This document shows, in pieces, positions 54,783 through 64,000 of a DNA stretch of 64,000 nt; position 1 is the stretch's first letter, and each line of letters opens with the position of its first letter. The DNA is from Glandiceps talaboti. Its lineage: Eukaryota; Hemichordata; Enteropneusta; Spengelidae. The DNA lies in NCBI RefSeq assembly GCF_964340395.1, contig NC_135551.1, forward strand, positions 3,333,963 through 3,397,962, written 5' to 3'. The notes below the pieces were generated by a model. The model made no database searches and was not told where the DNA came from. It saw only the letters and a program-made list of their open reading frames with translations. A program made the translations under genes and the position numbers.

Positions 54783-54924
54783 GTTGAATGAAATAGTAAG
54801 CCTGGCTAAGACTGGAAATTTATTTATGAATGAGATTGTAAGTCCTGAGTAGGAGCAATCTGATTAAAATCTGAAGTAGAAATCTTGCTCCATTCTTTAT
54901 ATGTTTATATTTCCTTCCATGTTA

Positions 54925-54970
54925 TTAGCCCAGCCCAGAGGGGGCTATTTGAACGACCCATGTCTGTCTC

Positions 54971-55004
<34 letters not shown>

Positions 55005-55680
55005 CATCTCTCTATGGACAGTCACATCCCTGACATCTGTGACTCAGTTCAACCAAACATTGCACAAATATCAAACAGTGTAGGAGCATGTGCATATTAT
55101 TTAATTTTGTGACCTTTAACCTCTATGACAAAATTGTAGCCATATTTGTCGTAAAAATACACTTTTTGTCTCTTATCTCCAAAGCTTCATATTTATATGG
55201 ACACCACTTAAGTGTCCACCCCCATTATTGATAATTAAAAAAGCCAAAATTTCTCTTTCTACCATAACTCAAGAAGTTGAACACAGAGACTCAATCTAAT
55301 TGTCTACTACCTCATTAATATCAAAGGTAAGCTGTCTTTTTATACTTCGACCTTGACCTCAGTCTCAAAGGTCAAATATCAAAATTGCTCTGTAACTTAT
55401 GAAGTTTTGTTTGTGCGCTTATGTTTATAAAGGTATGCCTGCAAGTGGGAAACTAAGCTTTGACCTTGACCTTCATTGTCAAGGTCAAATGGCAAATTGT
55501 TCAATAACTTTAGAAATCTTATAACCAGAGACATACATGTATTTCAATTGTGTACCTAGTCACGGTTTGAGGTAAGTTTACTTTTTATCACAACTGAACT
55601 AATAAGGTTCAGTAGTGCTATAGGCATCACTAAGAGTCTGTGTGTGTGTGTGTGTGTAAACCACTTAACGTCAAAAACTG
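54925..55680 (+). repeat. interspersed element with (TCTG)n head
   Basis: TTAGCCCAGCCCAGAGGGGGC, then GACCCATGTCTGTC with (TCTG)n at 54964-55001, GTTCAACCAAACATTGCACA, and GACCTTTAACC. It shares its order of blocks with intron 15 and intron 21 sequence. A (TG)n at 55637-55658 precedes CTGCTGGACCGATTGCTGAG. Non-coding; same general style as the 151-bp family. Confidence 0.65.
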
Positions 55681-55689
55681 CTGGACCGA

Positions 55690-56830
55690 TTGCTGAGATT
55701 CTGAATGCTCAGTTCACATCTGCCTTTACCACAGATCGTAAAGATGACATCCCAGAAATGTACATGGTGGTCCATATCTAATAGCTGATAAGATACTAAT
55801 TACAGAAAATGGTGTGCATAAACTCCTATCTACACTAAATGTGTCCAAAGCATCTGGGCCAAACAAACCATCGTAAACTGTTGGCCAAACTTCATTTCTA
55901 TGGTGTACATGGAATGGAAGTACCCTAGTTTGGATCAAAAGTTTTCTTGAGGGCAGATAACACACAGTTTGATATAAATTACCCTCCTAAAGAAAATAAG
56001 GACAAAAGAGAGGGGTTTGGCGGCAAAACTGGATGTTCATCATTTATTGGAACTCCACCAATCAAGTTAGTACAAAACTATAAAATTCCAAGTACAAGGG
56101 TAAGCACAATAAACTGTAATACATGACTGAATGCCGAGTAAACAAGTGTTTTAAACTGTTTTGTGCGAAAGGCACCTCTACTAGCAAAGCAATGAAAGGT
56201 ATCTAGAATATTTACTGGTTGACAGTTAAAGGGTGGGAGGGTGGGAAAACGAACGACATTACACGTTTGGTGAGAAAGTACTCCGAAAATGGACGCATGC
56301 GCAGACACCCTATGAAGTGTTTTGCATACTGCAAGATAACAGATGAGAGCAGTTCACAGATGATAATTAAAATAAATTAAATATTTACAACCAATGTTCT
56401 GGATTTTTCCAAAGCATATGACGTTGTAAACCATCGTAAACTGTTGGCCAAACAAACCATCGTAAACTGTTGGCCAAACTTCATTTCTATGGTGTACATG
56501 GAATGGAAGTACCCTAGTTTGGATCAAAAGTTTTCAAAATCCAGTGACGAGGTGCTCGTTTTGTGAAACGAGACTATTGTAGGAGATCCAGTGTAACAAA
56601 TATGTTACAGAGTTTGAAATGGGAACCATTAGCAGATAGGCGCCCAAATGCAAGGCTGATACTACTGTTCGAAATGGTAAATGAGGAAATAGTAATCACT
56701 AGAGATGCTGATCTCCTAGCACCGGGTAGAAGAGGCCGTTTCAAGCACTTTCAGTTTAAACACCAAGCATATAAACACAGTTTCTTTTCTAGAACTTACT
56801 AAACCATGATATGATTGCCAGTCAGGACAC
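55690..56830 (+). mobile_element. decayed CR1/Jockey-type LINE fragments, rearranged
   Basis: Three segments of a non-LTR retrotransposon ORF in broken frames. Near 55694, ILNAQFTSAFTTD...ITENGVHKLL, the region before the reverse transcriptase. At 56398-56450, LDFSKAYDVVNHRKLLAK, reverse-transcriptase motif A. At 56563-56802, RRSSVTNMLQSLKWEPLADR to KHSFFSRTY, the usual C-terminal tail. An 89-base block is present twice without visible change (55858-55946 and 56447-56535), and unrelated sequence lies between (55950-56395). Non-functional. Confidence 0.85.
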
Positions 56831-57820
56831 TGACACATTCAAGGCTAAACTCCAAAAACATTATTACTAGGTTTTGTGTGCATCCCTCCCTCCTCAGCTG
56901 TGATATCCGTAAGAAGATTAGCTGGTATTATATAGATAGAAGTACAATATTAGAAATGGAGTTAATATAATTGTAAACCCATGTCAATAACTGCAATTGT
57001 GTAAACACATTGACCAGCTGCAGTTTGCACACTTCAAGGCACTTGTTTTTCCAGGTCATAATTGTTCAGTTTAATCATGGCACTGACTCAAAACTCCCCT
57101 CCCTTCATTGACCAAAATGTTTTGAACAGGTTTTGATTAATGAAATGTGATGAATGTCATTGATTTCAAAATAAATTTTAATAAATGTCATAAAAATGTT
57201 TTTTTTTTGTAGTACAACTGTTTCAGAACTAGATACTATTAATTCAATTCACTTACTACTGGCTATGTTGTCCAGTATATTGCTGACAACATGAAAGCTT
57301 TGAAAATAAATACATTTTAAAATACCAAGGAAATGTAATATTATTATCTGCTGACAAAATGTTACTCGCAGTATACAGTCACTCAATGATGGATACTCGG
57401 TTTAACATATTCCGGGGAAGATGTAAAATCTAATTTTCTTCCGAATCGTAACATTGCACTGTGTCTGTACTATAGAAGTCCTGGCTACAGTAAGTAGCCC
57501 TTTACTAGATCATCATCAAACAAGTCTGTGTTTATAACTTTATCAGTCATTCATATAATATATTCTCCGAGAATCCGAGTAATATTGTGTTCACCCTGTG
57601 ATGTATTTCATTCTTGGTAGTTTATGGTGTAAAACAATAGCAAGACAAAGGGGGGTCTCACATGTAACCCGGTAACATTGTATTAAACTTGATGATGGTG
57701 GTAGCAGAGAATAAATGAAACACAAACACAGATAGGTTATTTCTAATAAGAAGACATGTAGTTCATACTATAGCTATGCCACGTAACAGTTCAGTAGTTT
57801 TTACATGATAAATCAACACA
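56830..57820. other. intergenic, nothing recognised
   Basis: AT-rich sequence with a poly(T) run near 57200. No exon, RNA gene or element that I can support. Confidence 0.5.
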
Positions 57821-58178
57821 TTAGGGGTGAGATCAATAGGTAAAAAACTAAATTCTTTTAGTAAGGCCTCAGACCCCCTTTCCCCCACCCCCTTCTAGCT
57901 AAATTGGTCAACACTTAAAATTATTGAACACAGCATAATCAATTTCAAATCAGTATGTAGTACTATGTAGTGCTATGAATACAAAGCCAGTATGTAGTGA
58001 GGAAAAATAGCTCTTTTATTGGCACTAATATACGTGCCAGTTTTCAATTTGACATTTTTATAAATGCTTGTATTGGGGTACAAAACATACATGTAGGATG
58101 AGACCCCCCTCCCCACCCCACACTAAAAGAATATAGTTTTGAACTATTGAATTATTGAACTGTTGATCTCAGCCCTAA
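57821..58178. mobile_element. 358-bp inverted-repeat element
   Basis: Left end TTAGGGGTGAGATCAA...CTAAATTCTTTTAGT...AGACCCCCTTT is mirrored by GAGACCCCCCT...ACTAAAAGAATATAG...TTGATCTCAGCCCTAA at the right end. No ORF. Ends are approximate; no firm target duplication. Confidence 0.72.
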
Positions 58179-59897
58179 ATCAATTTGGGACTTCTAACGG
58201 AGATGATCGTAGAACGCGTACGTACAAAAATGTATAGGAACTAGACTTGAACTATATACATGGACATTGAATATCCAATATCCAGACACAGGCTAGGTAA
58301 GGCACTTTCAGTCAAAGTGTTTGCCACATATTATTTTGCCACATATTAAGCGATTGGTTATGTTTTGTACGCAATTCAACCAGTGTGTGAACTTAAGGGA
58401 AAATGACTACTGGTCATAAGGACCGACATGTAGCAAATGCTGCTGGTCCTTAAGGAAAACTGCTGGTCCATACTCAATGCAGTCCATGTTCACGACCTGT
58501 ATCTACACCCCCCCCCCCCCATTTACAGATTAAATGATTTTGAACTTTAATATGATACAACATATGTTTAGATATAAAAGTAAAAGAGAGTACAACAAAT
58601 TGTACACTATCCACTATTATTTCATAAAATGTCCACTCACAGAGTCAAAAAATAACTTGGAAGTAAATTTTGGATTCCCAACCAAGTAATTTTTGACTCT
58701 GTGAGTAGAGATTTTCATTTGTAACTATGGACCCAGAGACTATGAATATTCATTCTCGCATAATCTGTTCATATAGACTATAGTGGTCTGAGACTGAATG
58801 TATTCATTCAACCATAGAAATACAGATCCATAGATTGTAGATAATATGGGTGAATGAATCAATAAATCTACATTATCTGCAATCTCACAGTCACAGAGTC
58901 ACAGAGATCACAGTCCTCTCCTTCCTCTCTGTACGATTCACTAAATTCTGAATCACGATAATCCAAAGTCAGATTCATCGTCTGTTGCAACAGCTGATGT
59001 AGCTTTCCAACTCTTAGCGAACGTACACCCACACATTCATCATAGCAGAAAGTTTTATCGCATAACTACCCCTCTTGAAAACTGTGTATTTGCTTTATTT
59101 CTTTTTCCATCCACACAGTGACACGGAGTGGTTTCATCGCCCCCCCCCCCATAAAGCCCTACTCGTATACCCTACCGTGGTGTATTGAGTATCGTCTCTG
59201 ACTGTTTGTGTAAGAAATCTGACCATGATGAAGAGAACTATGGCTAAGCATGTCTTACAGTGCGAGTTTTTTTGACGTGGGAACGTGATATGGTAACTGT
59301 ACTGTAACGTGTCATCCACTGCGTGTTTGGCATGATGCAGTAATTTTCCAGATACAACAATGGCAACAAAAATGCAACATTTCTAAGTCTACACGTTATT
59401 ACAACATGACAGGACGTACATTATCATATGTATCAAATTGAAAGCAATCAGACTACGCATTTTTTACTGTTTTTACCAAAAAAAACCTATCGTACTGAAG
59501 GTATTTTACGAAGTGTACCTGCCTTCTTTATTAGTAAAACGCCATTTTCGTATGTTTTCCGTCAGTTTGTTTTGACCATGACAACGGACATGGGGAACTC
59601 CGGTAAAGTGATCGGGAAACCCGCTAACATTTACCGGCTTTAATACCAGCCTTTAAAAAAACAGTGTCTGTTTCGTCTTCTTCTTCGGAAGCTCATTGCC
59701 ACCTTCTAAATATCGCCACATACTTTATAAATGCAACGTGGAACTGTCTCAAACACGTGAAGTTAAAAGTTTCATACACTTCGAACAGTAAACTTTACAA
59801 CAATGAAATTCCGTACATGATTACGACATCACGGCGGAAAAAGACGCATGCGCTGAATGCGTAAAATGAGTCTGAATGTCTAAGACGTTCTGATTAG
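58179..59897. other. intergenic, one hairpin, no gene recognised
   Basis: Mostly single-copy-looking. It holds a hairpin at 58636-58705 (listed separately) and a GGTCATAAGGACCGA block at 58413 that recurs at 62719. The stretch from 59560 to 59890 has more CpG than its surroundings; a promoter is conceivable, but I see no exon to attach it to. Confidence 0.45.
58636..58705. repeat. 70-bp hairpin
   Basis: CTCACAGAGTCAAAAAATAA then CTTGG is opposed to CCAAGTAATTTTTGACTCTG then TGAG, stems of 24-25 bases with two differences and a loop of about 22 bases. Could be a small MITE relic or a transcribed hairpin; no other evidence. Confidence 0.75.
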
Positions 59898-59906
59898 ACG
59901 CTGTAT

Positions 59907-60317
59907 ATGGCGTTGAATGCCTGCCAATATTCGAAAATTCAATACTGCAATGACTATATGCAATACTGCAATGACTATATGCGATATGACTACATGAGAT
60001 GATTACATGCGATATGACTACATGCGATGTGACTACATGAGATGACTACATGCGATATGACTACATGAGGTGACTACATGCGATGCGACTACATTAGATG
60101 ACTACATGAGATGACTACATGCGATATGACTATATGAGATGACTACATGCGATATGACTACATGAGGTGACTACATGCGATGTGACTACATGAGATGACT
60201 ACATGCGATATGACTACATGAGATGACTACATGCTATACTGCGATGCGAGATGATGACATGATATGCGGCGATTTTGTAATGACGTTATGCCATTCGTAG
60301 ATTATTCAATATGCATA
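59907..60317 (+). repeat. left arm of the foldback element
   Basis: Outer 35 bases unique, then two 20-bp units (CAATACTGCAATGACTATAT), then about 18 short units with GACTACATG, then a unique inner part ending GATTATTCAATATGCATA. Confidence 0.9.
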
Positions 60318-62095
60318 AGGGGTAGACCATTCGATATCCTGGGGGGCTTTGAAGATTGGTGGAGAGTCATTATTTTTTTTCCCACCTGCTTGCCTGAGAA
60401 TTATTTTTTTCTCCTTCGCCTATGCTGGCAACTTTTTTTTTCTTTGCTTTTCTGAGATATCCGTATTTTTTTTTACGTCAATGTTGAACACCTACATTTG
60501 TTGCCACAATTTTCTGTTTGGTTTTGGCACACGGTAATAGAGAGAGTAAAAAGATGTTCTATGACACACATATTATATTTAGAAAACTACATATTTCATA
60601 CATGTTTGATTTTCAATTAAATAAACATCGTTGACAGTTTTTATACCATGGTATGGTGACACACTGATAAATACAAATCGGAAACTTGATTGGTGAGCTC
60701 AAACATTCAGATAGACCAGTCAGTTTCTCAAGCTTGGGGGATGGGGGGTGTCAGTGTTTTTTTTCCATTGGGCCGACAAAAAGTCACTGACCCCCCTGAA
60801 TAAAGTTTCATAGCATCTGACAGTAAGTTGTAGAGGGAAGAGCTTTGAGACTGGGATATGTCCACCTCTTGTGTGTTATTGTGTGTGTGAATGGGGGGGG
60901 GGGGGGTTTCTAGGGTTCTACAAAACGGCCTGGAGGATTTTTACTTCTAAAGGCAATGTTTAGGCTATTCACAGACACTTTCAGACAATAATTTACAAGC
61001 TTTACAAGGCAGCTCTAACATGTAAAAAGCAACTATTTGAGGCTTGGACATGTCTACGTTTTTTTTTACCAATTTTGGTGAATCTTATTGTTGGTTTAAC
61101 AAATGAGTGGCCTCTGGGGTGATGGAGTGCAAGGGGTCCCCCCGCCAGATCTGCAGTTTTTTGTTTCTATTTAGGCAATTTTTAGGTTATGCATAGCCTC
61201 TGAGATATATATTGCCAAGCATCGAAAAGCTAAAGTAAATATAACTTTTTACCTAAGTTTTCCATGTTATAAAAGTGGGCCTGTAACATTGGGGCATTGA
61301 TATTGCATGTATAGTAAAGTTACTGATGTGTTAGAGCACTTTAGGAGGTCATACCTAGTGTACAATAGAAACTTGAATTTGAGTTGTGGTGTCGATACAT
61401 GTAGTGTCTGAAATAGGAAGTATAGCATCCCTTTTGACAAATTCATACTGAAGAGACTAGAACAATTTAGATTAAGTTCTTTTATAAACTATCCAATAGT
61501 ATGAAGGTTACCATTACAAAACCTTCAAGTTCACTTTTGCCCCAAAGTGTAAGATAAGTGAAGCACTGATTGTGAAACAGCCAAACACTTACATGGCATG
61601 TTCTGTAACTAGTGTGGTAGCTAGGTAATACATGTATTATATGTATAATGTTATGTATAGTTATTTATGAACCCTTGCATGAAGTAATATTTAAACCATT
61701 TATGAAAGAAACAGAGACAAGAACAAATATATATATATGTACCACATGCTAACGAAACTGACTGGTACCTGACATGTGTTTGAAACTGTTTGTCATGATT
61801 TGACAAGTGTCCTGGTTGGAGAGGTACGAGCAATTTGAACAGTATACTCGAACCTGTGCATCATTTCCCTGCCAAGACATTTTTTTTCTAGCAGCAGTGG
61901 TCCATCTTTTTTTTCCATAACCCTCTCATATCCGGATTTTTTTTTTCAAGCAAATCCATTTGGCATCTTTTTTCCCCCAAAATCTTCCAAGCCCTCCCCC
62001 CCCCCCAGGATATCAAATGGTCCACCTCTTACCACGTGCAACGGTGCAACGTGCTGAGGAGTACTCCCTAGCCTGTTTCATATCAATACTCGTAT

Positions 62096-62534
62096 TATGC
62101 GTATTGAATAATCTACGAATGGCATAACGTCATTACAAAATAGCCGCATATCATGTCATCATCGCAGTATTGCATATAGTCATCTCATGTAGTCATGTCG
62201 CATGTAGTCATCTCATGTAGTCATCTCATGTAGTCACATCGCATGTAGTCACCTCATGTAGTCATATCGCATGTAGTCATCTCATGTAGTCATATCGCAA
62301 GTAGTCATCTCATGTAGTCACATCGCATGTAGTCATATCGCATGTAGTCACCTCATGTAGTCATATCGCATATAGTCATCTCATATAGTCATATCGCATA
62401 TAGTCATTGCAGTATTGCATATAGTCATTGCAGTATTGCATATAGTCATTGCAGTATTGCATATAGTCATTGCAGTATTGCATATAGTCATTGCAGTATT
62501 GTATTTTCGAATATTGGCAGGCATTCTACGCCAT
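62096..62534 (-). repeat. right arm of the foldback element
   Basis: Reverse-complement counterpart of the left arm. Here the 20-bp unit (GCAGTATTGCATATAGTCAT) is present about five times against two on the left, and the CATGTAGTCAT units differ in order, so the arms have changed independently since insertion. Confidence 0.9.
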
Positions 62535-62543
62535 ACGCTGTAT

Positions 62544-63315
62544 GCTACGTCATGTAGACATGATATCAACATTGGCAACAACACGTAGCGAGCTAACTCC
62601 GTGTCGCTTGACTTGAACTAGATGTCGAGAGTAAAATAGGTAACACAAGATCAGATTCATGTAGGTGAAATTGGATATATCTTTGAATAAATGTTATTAT
62701 TTACTCCAAATTTCAATCGGTCATAAGGACCGATACGTTGTAATTCTGAAAAACTGTCGGTCCGAACGGAAATCTGTTGGTCTCGGGCCGAAGGACATGT
62801 TCAGTTCAATGGAGGCACAGATTTTAGAGTCAGTCCATCCAGTAAATTTTAAAGTACTAGTATTTCATTTCTTATGTGTTACGTGTACAGCTACATAATT
62901 AGTTTTTATATCACATGATGACACAATCAACTCATGACGTGCAATATTGAGAAGTCATTTCTAACAAAACTGTTGCTTAAAGGTGTCCATAGTGCAATGT
63001 TGTGACTCCATGTCATAGGCATGGGATGTATCAAGAGACAAAGAGTGTACGTTATATTTGAATGTATATTTATAGCGATTCGTTTATGGTTTATTTTATG
63101 CACATACATTTGTTATGTTGTTTAGTATAATGTGTGAAAATTTAAGTACAGCAGCGTGGCTCATGATTTTGTTTAGTTGTTGAAAATATGGCGACCCTCC
63201 CACCCCCTTCTTTTAGTCCCAAATTGAGGTGACCCCCCCCCCCGATTCCAACAACACCCCCCCCCCCCTCCGGCCGTCAAAACTGATCGACCCGGATCGA
63301 TCCGGATCCCTCAGT
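62544..63315. other. intergenic, nothing recognised
   Basis: Contains the second GGTCATAAGGACCGA block (62719) and long C-runs near 63230 and 63257. The 77-codon ORF at 62665-62898 is not recognised and I do not call it a gene. Confidence 0.45.
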
Positions 63316-63324
63316 CCGGGATCA

Positions 63325-63609
63325 GAGCCAGGCCTATGACTTCATTTTGCAATACAAATTACATCTTGTTAATGTTATGTAGCGGGCGCTGTTACTTCTG
63401 CTTTGTTGCGTTGTACTATTTCCCTACCATTGTCTATGGTCGTACAAATGGTGACAGATTGTGAAGTTCTATTGCAATGTATCATCACACAAAATCCAAT
63501 ATATATGTTAATCTATCTAATAAACATATATTGTCCTATTACTCGTACATAGTCACTCGCCGTGTGTTAATGTAGATTGCAATTTATGTCATGTGTACAA
63601 GCGTGGGTA
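63325..63609 (+). repeat. duplicated block, copy 1
   Basis: Runs from ATCAGAGCCAGGCCTATGAC to TGTAGATTGCAATTTATGTC. Shares GGGCGCTGTTAC, GTGACAGATTGTGAAGTTCT and ATTGCAATGTATCATCACAC with copy 2. Confidence 0.88.
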
Positions 63610-63701
63610 GAAATGGCATTAAAAGTAGGACATGCTATTATACATGTCAACAGAAACACAAAGAAGGTGCTTCCCTAGATGCATAGAAACTGTGATAGGC
63701 C

Positions 63702-63966
63702 ACATCAGAGCCAGACCTATGACTTTATTTTGCAATATCTTGTTATGTAGGGGGCGCTGTAACGGTACTTGTGCTTTGCTGTGTCGTACCATTTCCCCTC
63801 CACTGTCTATAGTCGTACAATTGAATGGTGACAGATTGTGTAGTTCTATTGCAATGTATCATCACACAAAATCTAATATATATGCTAATCTATCTAATAA
63901 ACACATATACTCTTATCACTCGTACATACTTATCGTGTATAACTGTAGATTGCAATTTATGTGACA
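63702..63966 (+). repeat. duplicated block, copy 2
   Basis: Starts ATCAGAGCCAGACCTATGAC and follows copy 1 by about 377 bases, with substitutions and small indels. Both copies carry AATAAACA (near 63520 and 63897), so they could be old 3' ends or a dispersed element. Confidence 0.88.
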
Positions 63967-64000
63967 GACATTCACCCAAAATGCGACTTTTTCACAAGCT

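Larger units (their letters stand above)
59907..62534. mobile_element. 2628-bp foldback transposon with tandem-repeat arms, 9-bp TSD
   Basis: Ends read ATGGCGTTGAATGCCTGCCA at 59907 and, on the other strand, ATGGCGTAGAATGCCTGCCA from 62534. The flanks are ACGCTGTAT on both sides (59898-59906, 62535-62543), an exact 9-bp target duplication. Arms (59907-60317 and 62096-62534) are inverted copies made largely of GATGACTACATG / GATATGACTACATGC subrepeats. A further inverted block, GACCATTCGATATCCTGGGG, follows after a length difference. The middle of about 1.8 kb shows no transposase ORF, so it is non-autonomous. Long subrepeat TIRs and 9-bp duplications recall Drosophila FB and Mutator-like elements (family knowledge). 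Confidence 0.9.

Noticed and set aside
56078-56308. Reverse-strand 76-codon ORF
   Set aside because: Lies in sequence inserted between LINE fragments; no recognisable family, no splice context.
60264-61833. Small ORFs in the middle of the foldback element as transposase
   Set aside because: All are 60-70 codons and low-complexity or without motif; none resembles a transposase.
62665-62898. 77-codon ORF after the foldback element
   Set aside because: Not recognised; contains the dispersed GGTCATAAGGACCGA block, no supporting exon signals.

Overview
This is eukaryotic DNA, AT-rich, with classical GT..AG introns. It holds one recognisable protein-coding gene on the + strand, which fills positions 888 to 53673. 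I reconstructed 27 coding exons by reading across splice sites. Every junction keeps the reading frame, and the exons sum to 6033 nt (2010 codons plus stop). The product is an orthologue of SHPRH, the SNF2/RING/PHD E3 ubiquitin ligase related to yeast Rad5 and Irc20. The near vertebrate-like exon layout, the abundance of TACATGTA-type sequence and the microsatellite-headed interspersed repeats suggest a slowly evolving marine invertebrate (mollusc, brachiopod, hemichordate or amphioxus type). I cannot fix the phylum from this window.

Layout: 1-887, upstream region and 5' leader with a short uORF. 888-10243, N-terminus and the SNF2 Q-motif/Walker A (exons 1-4). 10724-12553, one large exon coding a repeat-rich linker and the PHD finger. 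14818-22976, the remaining N-lobe ATPase motifs (Ia, DEAQ, III) and the start of the SHPRH-specific insert. 24881-34753, the helical insert. 35760-38615, RING finger, split by an intron. 39341-53673, the C-terminal helicase lobe (motifs IV-VI) and the C-terminus. 53674 to about 54800, 3' UTR with its own minisatellite and an AATAAA signal. 54900-64000 is gene-poor: decayed LINE reverse-transcriptase fragments, an inverted-repeat element, a 2.6-kb foldback transposon with tandem-repeat arms and a 9-bp target duplication, and a duplicated block of about 290 bp.

The striking feature is repeat load. Most introns carry their own private minisatellite (unit lengths from 4 to 151 bp, up to about 163 copies and 8.5 kb). 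By my boundaries these arrays make up roughly half of the gene body. Several small tandem duplications lie exactly on exon/intron junctions: the exon 3 donor is triplicated, the exon 10 donor is triplicated, the exon 14 acceptor is triplicated, and the exon 6 tail is copied into its intron. Several large arrays are built of units that themselves look like splice signals. Tandem growth has also entered coding sequence: nine 17-residue and four 15-residue repeats in exon 5, where vertebrate SHPRH has its linker-histone (H15) domain, which I cannot find here.

As known for the family, the SNF2 motor binds DNA, the PHD finger reads chromatin, and the RING recruits Ubc13/Mms2-type E2 enzymes to extend ubiquitin chains on PCNA during DNA-damage tolerance. 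Those activities are inferred here from homology only.
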